Positions 7,409-12,755 of a stretch of 12,755 bases of DNA are shown here, one piece after another (the first letter of the stretch is position 1; each line of letters begins with the position of its first letter). A program made the translations under genes and the position numbers. Below the pieces are notes generated by a model that made no database searches, was not told where the DNA came from, and saw nothing but the letters and a program-made list of their open reading frames with translations. The DNA comes from Nitrospira sp. ST-bin4 (GTDB taxonomy: Bacteria > Nitrospirota > Nitrospiria > Nitrospirales > Nitrospiraceae), in the NCBI GenBank assembly GCA_002083565.1, contig MSXM01000035.1, positions 1-12,755 on the forward strand. The letters are read 5' to 3'.

Positions 7409-8470
7409 CTACTTCGGAAAGGACTTGGGCGCCGAGACGTGCTGCCATCCCTCGCCGTTGAGCGTGTGGAGGAATTCCACCAGATCGCGCTTTTCCTGGT
7501 CCGTCAGGTCGAGCGGAATAATGAGATTGTCCTGGTGAGGATTCTTGACGCCACCCTTATTGTAGAAATTCACGACTTCTTCAAGAGTTTTGAAGCGTCC
7601 GTCATGCATATACGGCGCGCTTCGAGCGATCTCGCGTAAGGTCGGAGTCTTAAAAGCGCCGATCTCTTCCGGATTACCCGTTACCATGTAGCGACCAAGA
7701 TCGACCTTGTTGTCATCCCAGCCGATGCCGAGATTGTGAAATTTTTCGTCGGTGAAGTTGAATCCAGAATGGCACTTTGTGCACCGGGCTTTTTCCCGGA
7801 ACAGGGTGAGACCCTTTTGCGCCGCTTCTGAAATTGCCCCTGCTTCTCCTCCCTGATCGAACCGATCTGCCGGACTATTACCGGAGAGGACCGTGCGCTG
7901 GAAGCTGGCGATGGCCATGCCTACCCTCTCCGTTGTGATGTTCTCATCGCCGAAGACTTGCTTGAAGAGTTTCCGGTAGCCTGGCATTTTCATCATCTTC
8001 GCATTCATCACATCGTAGTTCGCAAAGCCGTGCTCGATCGGATTGGTAAACGGACCAACCGATTGGGCTTCCAATGTCGGAGCCCGGCCGTCCCAGAATT
8101 GAACGCTGCTGAACACCCTGTTGAAGGATGCCGGTGCACTGCGACCGCCCTTCTGGCCTCGGATGCCGGTGGAGACCGGTTTGCCATCCGTAAACGCGAA
8201 TTTCGCCGCATGACAATTCGCACAGGCAATGGTGTTGTCTTGCGACAATCGCTTGTCGAAGAACAGCAACCGGCCTAACTCGACCTTCTCCTTTGTCAGA
8301 GGATTATCAGCCGGAATGACCACTGCGGTCTCTTCGAGACCAAACGGAATCTTGAGCTTATAATCTTCTCCTCGCGTCTCGCCGACCGAAAGCAGCGGTA
8401 GGGCCACAGCTACACACAGCCCTAACCTTCCAATCCGTCCTACACTCCCAACCTTCCTGCGTTGTCTCAT
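7409..8470 (-). CDS. di-heme cytochrome c peroxidase (CcpA/MauG family)
   Basis: A 353-residue periplasmic protein with an N-terminal signal peptide (basic MRQRRK, hydrophobic 17-29). Two haem c motifs are present: CANCH (83-87) and CTKCH (230-234). Conserved family segments include ELGRLLFFDKRLS, FWDGRAPTLEAQ, FKTPTLREIARSAPYMHDG (273-291) and TDQEKRDLVEFLHTL. These enzymes reduce hydrogen peroxide to water with electrons from a small cytochrome c. MauG-type members instead oxidise protein tryptophans, but no methylamine dehydrogenase is nearby and the gene sits next to dps and oxyR, so peroxidase is the better call. ATG at 8470 follows AAAGGGGG at about 6 bases. The gene is 107 bases downstream of dps on the same strand; co-transcription is possible. 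Confidence 0.92.
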   Translation of the reverse strand: MRQRRKVGSVGRIGRLGLCVAVALPLLSVGETRGEDYKLKIPFGLEETAVVIPADNPLTKEKVELGRLLFFDKRLSQDNTIACANCHAAKFAFTDGKPVSTGIRGQKGGRSAPASFNRVFSSVQFWDGRAPTLEAQSVGPFTNPIEHGFANYDVMNAKMMKMPGYRKLFKQVFGDENITTERVGMAIASFQRTVLSGNSPADRFDQGGEAGAISEAAQKGLTLFREKARCTKCHSGFNFTDEKFHNLGIGWDDNKVDLGRYMVTGNPEEIGAFKTPTLREIARSAPYMHDGRFKTLEEVVNFYNKGGVKNPHQDNLIIPLDLTDQEKRDLVEFLHTLNGEGWQHVSAPKSFPK

Positions 8471-8577
8471 CAGATCCCCCTTTCGGCATACTTATGTCTA
8501 TGATGTCCTGACCGCCTCTTTATCCTGCCGCACTTACTAGGGCGGACAAGATACGACGCCCTCCTAACCGAAACCCG

Positions 8578-9090
8578 CTACTCCAGTAAACTGCGGAGCA
8601 TCCACGCCGTCTTCTCATGTACCTGCATACGTTGAGTGAGAAGATCAATCGTCACCTGATCGGAAGCCTTTTCAGCCGTCGCAAATACATTCCGTGCGGT
8701 TCGCACCAACGATTCCTGTCCATCAACCAGTTGGCGAATCATGTCTTCTGCTCGAGGCACACCCGATGCTTCTCCAATGGAGGACAGCTTCGAAAACTCG
8801 GCATAGCTCCCCGGCGCCGGATGTCCCAGCGCCCGAATGCGCTCCGCAACTAAATCCACTGCGAGCGCCAGCTCGTTGTATTGCTGTTCAAACATAAGAT
8901 GAAGCGTCTGGAACATCGGTCCCGTGACATTCCAATGGAAGTTATGCGTCTTGAGATAGAGAGTATAGGTATCGGCCAGCACCTTCGCCAACCCCTCGGC
9001 GATTGCTTTCCGCTGTGCCGGTTCGATCCCGAGATCAATCTGCAGACCGTTTCCGCCCCCTGCTTTTCCCGGACTTCTTGTTTTTTCCAT
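8578..9090 (-). CDS. dps: Dps-family DNA-protecting ferritin-like protein
   Basis: A 170-residue protein of normal Dps length. The di-iron (ferroxidase) signature is THNFHWNVTGPMFQTLHLMFEQQYNELALAVDLVAERI, here given as separate parts: His52, His64, Glu68, Asp79 and Glu83 occupy the expected spacing (Glu replaces the more common Asp at 68). The N-terminal tail has a few lysines and arginines, which in other Dps proteins can bind DNA. Dps forms dodecamers that oxidise Fe(II) with H2O2, store iron and protect DNA. ATG at 9090 follows GAAGGAAACC. It lies between the peroxidase gene and a small secreted protein gene, close to oxyR, which fits induction by peroxide; I could not identify an OxyR box with confidence. 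Confidence 0.94.
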   Translation of the reverse strand: MEKTRSPGKAGGGNGLQIDLGIEPAQRKAIAEGLAKVLADTYTLYLKTHNFHWNVTGPMFQTLHLMFEQQYNELALAVDLVAERIRALGHPAPGSYAEFSKLSSIGEASGVPRAEDMIRQLVDGQESLVRTARNVFATAEKASDQVTIDLLTQRMQVHEKTAWMLRSLLE

Positions 9091-9431
9091 GGTTTCCTTC
9101 CTTCAGCAAAGCCCAGTTTCCTAGCTTGCCGATCTTCTCATATCATGACTCCTGCCATTGACTCAATCGTCAGGTAGTCACCAAATTGTTCCCCCCGAGA
9201 AAGGCCGCTGCTATCTCGTCCTAAAGAATGCGATTGTATCCGAGCTGGCACTCCTGAGAATAGACTCGGTCTCCGGCACCTGGACCCTACTGGTGGCTGG
9301 AACAGGGTTCGGCAGAACGATGACGAACATTTATATGACAACCTTTCTAGCGCCCATATCTGGTCCAGCGCTTCGGGAGGGGACTGAAGAGGGACAGGGC
9401 TCCCTCCTCAGTCAGGGCCTCGGCCAAGCCC
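9091..9431. other. intergenic region upstream of dps
   Basis: This 341-base stretch contains the dps promoter region and the 3' end of the small secreted protein unit. A weak minus-strand promoter candidate (TTGAGT near 9161-9166 and TATGAG about 18 bases further) lies 50-80 bases before dps. A hairpin at 9382-9413 follows the small gene. Small frames of 39 and 67 codons on the minus strand have poor or misplaced ribosome binding sites and are not called. Confidence 0.4.
9382..9413 (-). terminator. hairpin downstream of the small secreted protein gene
   Basis: Arms 9382-9394 and 9401-9413 pair over 13 bases with one mismatch and a 6-base loop. The hairpin lies 18 bases after the stop codon of the 79-codon gene on the minus strand. 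No T tract follows, so it may be a factor-dependent stop or an mRNA-stabilising structure rather than an intrinsic terminator. Confidence 0.45.
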
Positions 9432-9671
9432 TCAGCGGTTCATGGGCTGACTGTACGAATACGTCGGCCCTTCGGATACGATTCTCGTGATGACGTCCAC
9501 TCTCATTGACTCGCCTCTGGCCTTGATGCTGTCCGATTGCACCGCTGTCCCGCCGGGATTTCCGATGACGTCCACTCGATGCGCACCGGCAAGGCTGTCG
9601 GACGTGTTCACAGCTGCAGTTATCGCTATCACCGCCAAGAACCCACCCAACTTTCTGCCTCTTGCTCTCAT
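9432..9671 (-). CDS. small secreted protein of unknown function
   Basis: A 79-residue protein with a clear export signal: basic MRARGRK, hydrophobic 9-21, likely cleavage near LAGA at 27-30. The mature part, about 50 residues, has no cysteine and is rich in Val, Ser and Gly. It contains RVDVI twice (residues 32-36 and 57-61), and the underlying DNA also repeats (gatgacgtccactc near 9488 and 9564), suggesting a small internal duplication. ATG at 9671 is preceded by AAGGAGG at 6 bases, which strongly supports translation. I recognise no family. It is divergent from oxyR (137 bases between starts), so the two may share control; a role in the peroxide response is only an inference from position. 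Confidence 0.7.
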   Translation of the reverse strand: MRARGRKLGGFLAVIAITAAVNTSDSLAGAHRVDVIGNPGGTAVQSDSIKARGESMRVDVITRIVSEGPTYSYSQPMNR

Positions 9672-9739
9672 GACATCCTCCTTATGGTTTGATATGTGCC
9701 GCGCTCTTCCTGCTTGCTTACATACAAATTAACCAGCCC

Positions 9740-9784
9740 TTGCCCATTAATCCAATTGATAATATATTGTACTGTCATAAGTAC
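9740..9784 (+). promoter_or_regulatory. candidate oxyR promoter and dyad
   Basis: TTGCCC at 9740-9745 and TATATT at 9763-9768, spaced by 17 bases, form a reasonable sigma70 promoter about 40 bases before the oxyR start in an AT-rich stretch. GTACT (9769-9773) and AGTAC (9780-9784) form a perfect dyad with a 6-base centre at the expected start point, and CAAT...ATTG near 9753-9769 forms another imperfect dyad. LysR-type regulators often bind such dyads to repress themselves; binding here is inferred. Confidence 0.4.
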
Positions 9785-9808
9785 TGCTTATTGATGAAGG
9801 AGGAGAGG

Positions 9809-10717
9809 ATGACCCTGACTGAATTGCAGTACATCGTCGCCGTAGCTCAAGAGCGTCATTTCGGACGTGCCGCCGAACGTGCCTTCGTCACTCAACCGGC
9901 ATTGAGTCTAGCGATCAAGAAACTGGAGGAAGAGTTGGGCGCGACAATTTTTGAGCGGCGCCGGAACCGGATTGACCTGACGGCGATCGGGGCGCAGATT
10001 GTCCATCAGGCCCAGCGCGTGTTGGAGGAAACGGACCAAATCAAAATCCTCGCGGCTCAAGGCAAGGATCAATTAAATGGACCGCTCAGGTTTGGCGTCA
10101 TCGCAACCGTCGGACCCTACATCCTGCCGGATTTGGTTCCGCTATTGAGCGCACGCGCTCCGAAGATGCCGCTGGAACTGGAAGAGAATCTGACACTGAA
10201 CCTGGCAGGCATGCTGAAGAGCGGGAAATTGGATGTGATCATGATCGCGCTGCCTTTCGACGAACCGGCAATCGTGACTCAAGCTCTGTACGACGAACCG
10301 TTCAAAGTGGTGATCCCGGTCGGCCATCCCTGGAAGAAAAAAAAGCTGATTGATTCGCGCCAACTGGCATCCGAAAAGGTGCTTCTTCCGCATGCAGGCC
10401 ACTGTCTTCGGCAACAAGTCCTGAATAGCTGCCCCGAACTCAGCCGGTCGGACACTGAGGGCTGGCAGGGGAATTCTCTGGAAACGATCAGGCAGATGGT
10501 CGCCTCAGGGCTCGGCATCACCGTCTTGCCCGCCAGCGCGCTCACCTTGAAACACGAAAGCAACCGGTTGATTGCAATCGAGATGGCCAGACCGGTGCCG
10601 GGCCGGCGGATCGGGCTCGCGTGGCGGCGCGGCTTTACGCGCCCCCGCGTCATCGACGTCGTCCGGGACGCAGTCCATGCGTTGAACATCCCAGGCCTCG
10701 CGATGGTGGCAAAGTGA
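9809..10717 (+). CDS. oxyR: OxyR-type peroxide-sensing LysR regulator
   Basis: A 302-residue LysR-family protein. The winged helix-turn-helix is at about 1-60 (HFGRAAERAFVTQPALSLAIKKLEEELGATIFER in parts), followed by a linker helix and a periplasmic-binding-like sensor domain (about 90-295). The sensor contains GHCLRQQVLNSC at 197-208: Cys199 and Cys208 have the same spacing and numbering as the peroxidatic and resolving cysteines of E. coli OxyR, which form a disulfide on H2O2 exposure. ATG at 9809 was chosen over an upstream in-frame ATG because AAGGAGG lies 5 bases before it and MTLTELQYIVAVA is a standard LysR start. Likely targets by proximity are the divergent secreted protein gene, dps and the cytochrome peroxidase. 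It ends before a bidirectional terminator. Confidence 0.94.
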   Translation: MTLTELQYIVAVAQERHFGRAAERAFVTQPALSLAIKKLEEELGATIFERRRNRIDLTAIGAQIVHQAQRVLEETDQIKILAAQGKDQLNGPLRFGVIATVGPYILPDLVPLLSARAPKMPLELEENLTLNLAGMLKSGKLDVIMIALPFDEPAIVTQALYDEPFKVVIPVGHPWKKKKLIDSRQLASEKVLLPHAGHCLRQQVLNSCPELSRSDTEGWQGNSLETIRQMVASGLGITVLPASALTLKHESNRLIAIEMARPVPGRRIGLAWRRGFTRPRVIDVVRDAVHALNIPGLAMVAK

Positions 10718-10897
10718 AATACTTCGGCACTGCGAGGATCGTCATGTAGCTACCTCTGCTCCAGAATCTACCACTGTTTGGAGTGGAGTATTGTCCACCA
10801 ATAACAGAAGCGATCGCATCGCACTGCGCGTGATTCTCAGTCACCCTGGTACAACTACAGGGAGCAGGTCAATTTTGCATGAGGGCGAAGGCACAAA

Positions 10898-10943
10898 AGA
10901 AAAGAGGACCTGCGCTTGTCATGGCGCAGCTCCTCTCTTTTCT
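10898..10943. terminator. bidirectional terminator between oxyR and the MerR-type gene
   Basis: Arms 10898-10915 and 10924-10943 pair as AGAAAAGAGG...TGCGC with GCGCAG...CCTCTCTTTTCT, with one mismatch, a 2-base bulge and an 8-base loop. The A-rich left flank and T-rich right arm give U-rich ends in both directions. It lies 180 bases after oxyR and 55 bases after the end of the convergent regulator gene. The 180 bases between the oxyR stop and this hairpin hold a weaker stem-loop at 10774-10807 but no gene that I can see. Confidence 0.7.
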
Positions 10944-10998
10944 CACATTCCTATCGTGACCGATCCCGGCTTATCAGAATCGGAATGTCCCCCGTTCG

Positions 10999-11997
10999 TT
11001 AATACTGGGACTCGGCGTTCGGCCCATTTGATAAGCAATCGACGCCGAGTTCTCGAGAATCCGCGGTCCACCACCCCCGCGCAGTAATGATGCGGGTCGA
11101 GACGAGAATGGACAGTCGGCTGTGCAACGCGGGAAGATCGTCAAGCAATTCAATCTCGGTGTCACGAAGAAGGTCTCCAAAAGCACGGGCACCCTGGCCA
11201 CCCACGGCAACAGGCCATTGAGTGGCCAGCTGTTTAATGTCCTTGAGTTGCTGGAGCATTGCGGACTCAGACTTTGCTTCCGTGAAGGAGAGAAGCACGA
11301 GATCAGGGCTGATCTTCTCGCAGAAGACTAAGAGGTCTGACACCGGAAGATTAGGACCAAGGTAGTAGACCTGGCAACCTCTGGTCGCTGCGATATAGGC
11401 GACGGCTTGGGCCCCGATCTCATGCGTTTCACCTTCAGGACAGGCGATCAAAACACGCGGACCGAACTCATTCACCGGCAGCTGATTCATCACAGAAAAC
11501 AACTTCTGCTGGATGAGCTTCGTCACGTAATGCTCGACAGCTGTCCCAAGACGGCCTTCGTGCCACAGTTCTCCGATACGCCGTTGTAGTGGAAGTAAAA
11601 TCCGCTGGACCGCCTCTTCAAATGGAATGACGGCTACGGCACCGTTCAGCTTTCGCTCGAACCCAGCCTTATCGATCGGGGCAAGCAATCCTATCAACTC
11701 ATCTAATAGATGCTCATGCGGTTTCTGTTCCTCGGTGATACACGGAGTTGCGAGACGCATGCGTGCAATGAGCGCATCCCGCCCTTCCGTTGCGAGACCA
11801 CCGATCGTTGCGCCTTGTTCCATCTGCGCCTTCACAAAGCGAAGGAGCGCAACATCCTCGTCACTGTATTCGCGATAACGATTCGAACTTCGCGAAGGCG
11901 TAACGAGCCCATACCGCCTCTCCCATACACGAATTACGTCCTTAGAAATACCGGTTAATTTCGCAACTCTATGAATTCTATGTTTATTCATGAACAT
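10999..11997 (-). CDS. MerR-family regulator with cobalamin-binding domain (CarH/LitR type)
   Basis: A 332-residue regulator. A MerR helix-turn-helix spans 5-75 (VAKLTGISKDVIRVWERRYGLV, then the RYREYSDEDV wing). A four-helix cap domain at about 95-175 has W-x9-EH (Trp145, Glu155, His156). A Rossmann cobalamin domain at about 180-300 carries ExHxxG (Glu190, His192, Gly195), where His192 would be the lower cobalt ligand, plus LLSFTEAKSE and GGQGA. These are the features of CarH/LitR regulators, which bind adenosylcobalamin, tetramerise on DNA in the dark and fall apart on illumination. A tail of about 30 residues after the B12 domain is unusual. ATG 11997 lies exactly where its consensus promoter should start transcription, so translation may be leaderless; ATG 11991 is the alternative. 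Light response is known for the family but not proven here. Confidence 0.9.
   Translation of the reverse strand: MFMNKHRIHRVAKLTGISKDVIRVWERRYGLVTPSRSSNRYREYSDEDVALLRFVKAQMEQGATIGGLATEGRDALIARMRLATPCITEEQKPHEHLLDELIGLLAPIDKAGFERKLNGAVAVIPFEEAVQRILLPLQRRIGELWHEGRLGTAVEHYVTKLIQQKLFSVMNQLPVNEFGPRVLIACPEGETHEIGAQAVAYIAATRGCQVYYLGPNLPVSDLLVFCEKISPDLVLLSFTEAKSESAMLQQLKDIKQLATQWPVAVGGQGARAFGDLLRDTEIELLDDLPALHSRLSILVSTRIITARGWWTADSRELGVDCLSNGPNAESQY
11010..11050. repeat. inverted repeat inside the 3' end of the MerR-type gene
   Basis: ACTCGGCGT (11010-11018) and ACGCCGAGT (11042-11050) are perfect 9-base reverse complements 23 bases apart. They encode the last residues of the regulator. The structure could be an mRNA hairpin at the gene end or coincidence. 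Confidence 0.4.
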
Positions 11998-12032
11998 TTT
12001 CGCATTATATAGTAATGTCTAATGTTTGTCAA
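11997..12032 (-). promoter_or_regulatory. consensus sigma70 promoter of the MerR-type gene, apparently leaderless
   Basis: On the minus strand TTGACA (12032-12027), a 17-base spacer and TATAAT (12009-12004) match the sigma70 consensus exactly. The expected start point, 7 bases after the -10 box, coincides with ATG at 11997, and no Shine-Dalgarno sequence is visible. The spacer contains ATTAGACA, one of three copies in this region. Confidence 0.8.
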
Positions 12033-12088
12033 ATATAATCACTAAACTCTATTGACAGATTAGACAATTAAGATTATACATTAGACAT
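12015..12088. promoter_or_regulatory. candidate operator array: perfect 11-bp inverted repeat plus third half-site
   Basis: ATGTCTAATGT (12015-12025) and ACATTAGACAT (12078-12088) are perfect reverse complements. A third ATTAGACA lies at 12059-12066. The two plus-strand copies are 21 bases apart, about two helical turns. The left copy lies in the spacer of the MerR-type promoter, the middle copy in the spacer of the cytochrome promoter, and the right copy overlaps its -10 box. This is what a shared operator for the adjacent MerR/CarH-type regulator would look like. Binding is inferred. Confidence 0.65.
12052..12080 (+). promoter_or_regulatory. promoter of the tetraheme cytochrome gene
   Basis: TTGACA (12052-12057), a 17-base spacer and TATACA (12075-12080) form a good sigma70 promoter. 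Its start point near 12087 gives a leader of about 40 bases with AAGGAGG at 12115-12121 before ATG 12128. It faces away from the regulator promoter; the two -35 boxes are 19 bases apart. Confidence 0.65.
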
Positions 12089-12127
12089 AGGGTATGCAAA
12101 CATTGAACAGTAGCAAGGAGGATTACC

Positions 12128-12745
12128 ATGCAAGGGAAGATCAAGGAATACTTGGGGGTGTATGGCGGTGCCCTGCTTCTTGGCGCCCTTGTTACGGTCG
12201 GAGCAATCGCCGTGGTCTTCGGCGGGGAGCACGCCCTCTCAAGGACTGAGTTCTGCGTGAGCTGCCACTCCCAGACCTATCCATATGAGGAGCTAAAAAA
12301 GTCCTCGCACTATGGTGCGCTCGGGGCCGATCCGGGCTGCAAGGATTGCCACGTGCCCCAGGGCTTAGGGAACTTCCATCTGGCCGCCTGGACACACATC
12401 TATGACGGAACGCGGGCGGTGCTCGCGGAAATGAAATATGACTACTCAACGATCGAGAAATTTAACGAGCGCCGGCCCATCATGGCCCACTACGCGCGCA
12501 TGTCTCTGAAAAACTGGGACAGCGTCACGTGCCGCGAATGTCACAAGAATACCAAGCCACCGGGCGCATCGGCGAAGGCCGCGCACAAGAAGATGGAAAC
12601 CGAGGGCGCCACCTGCATTGACTGCCATCAGAATCTGGTCCACAAGAAGGTCCCGGAGAGCGATCTCAATGCGAGTCGAGTCCAGGGTGTGATGGTCTTG
12701 AAAGAAGTGCAAAAAGAAACAGAAGACAAGGATGAGAAGGACTAG
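12128..12745 (+). CDS. membrane-anchored tetraheme cytochrome c of the NapC/NirT/NrfH type
   Basis: A 205-residue protein. One N-terminal membrane helix (about 11-32) anchors a periplasmic domain with four haem c motifs: CVSCH (43-47), CKDCH (71-75), CRECH (135-139) and CIDCH (163-167). Spacing and the segments EFCVSCH, SSHYG, CKDCHVPQG and TCIDCHQNLVHK fit NapC/NirT/NrfH, which oxidise membrane quinol and pass electrons to periplasmic reductases. The first motif is followed by Ser-Gln, not the x-Met seen in many NapC and NrfH proteins, so the ligation of haem 1 may differ. The C-terminus is a charged Lys/Glu/Asp tail. ATG 12128 follows AAGGAGG at 6 bases. The partner reductase would lie beyond the right edge. 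Regulation by the divergent B12-type MerR protein is suggested by the shared operator-like repeats. Confidence 0.92.
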   Translation: MQGKIKEYLGVYGGALLLGALVTVGAIAVVFGGEHALSRTEFCVSCHSQTYPYEELKKSSHYGALGADPGCKDCHVPQGLGNFHLAAWTHIYDGTRAVLAEMKYDYSTIEKFNERRPIMAHYARMSLKNWDSVTCRECHKNTKPPGASAKAAHKKMETEGATCIDCHQNLVHKKVPESDLNASRVQGVMVLKEVQKETEDKDEKD

Positions 12746-12755
12746 TCTATCCCTC

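Noticed and set aside
8539..8562. AGGGCG...CGCCCT 6-bp inverted repeat after dps
   Set aside because: Short stem, 12-base loop and no T tract; too weak to call a terminator.
9211..9330. 39-codon minus-strand frame upstream of dps, starting MFVIVLPNP
   Set aside because: Its nearest purine-rich site is about 10 bases from the ATG and the sequence shows no recognisable family; probably chance within the dps upstream region.
9138..9341. 67-codon minus-strand frame with TTG start overlapping the same region
   Set aside because: The AAAGG site is too close to the TTG and the composition (Ser/Arg/Cys mix) is not protein-like.

Overview
The window looks like chromosomal DNA of a Gram-negative, aerobic or microaerobic bacterium rich in c-type cytochromes. 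A Nitrospira-like member of the Nitrospirota is my best guess, from the gene content (di-heme peroxidase, NapC-type tetraheme cytochrome, MauE-like and PPK2 proteins) and the GC-rich codon use. That assignment is an inference; no rRNA or other taxonomic marker is present. I see no rRNA, tRNA, CRISPR array, insertion sequence or phage gene.

Left part (1-6221), all on the minus strand. It starts with a cobalamin/radical-SAM RiPP-maturation-type enzyme that runs off the left edge. Upstream of it are a pterin-4a-carbinolamine dehydratase and an orphan ParB-like protein, forming one likely transcription unit. A 452-base gap follows. It holds an 11-bp inverted repeat, a possible 23-codon ORF and an intrinsic terminator. 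The terminator closes a second unit that reads: secreted SUMF1/FGE-fold protein without the catalytic cysteines, then PPK2 polyphosphate kinase, then MauE/DoxX-like four-helix membrane protein.

Middle part (6471-10717). A small MscS-family channel on the plus strand converges on a di-heme cytochrome c peroxidase, with a long perfect hairpin between them. Together with Dps, a small secreted protein of unknown function and a divergent OxyR (both redox cysteines present), this forms a peroxide-defence cluster: sensor, H2O2 reducer, iron/DNA protector.

Right part (10718-12755). oxyR converges on a MerR-family regulator with a cobalamin-binding domain of the CarH/LitR type. A bidirectional terminator separates them. 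This regulator is divergent from a membrane-anchored tetraheme NapC/NirT-type cytochrome. The 130-base region between them is the most striking regulatory DNA in the window. It has a consensus sigma70 promoter (TTGACA-N17-TATAAT) that appears to give a leaderless mRNA for the regulator, an opposing TTGACA promoter for the cytochrome, and three copies of ATTAGACA, two of which form a perfect 11-bp inverted repeat lying over promoter elements. The simplest model is B12-dependent (possibly light-dependent) autoregulation and control of a quinol-oxidising cytochrome.
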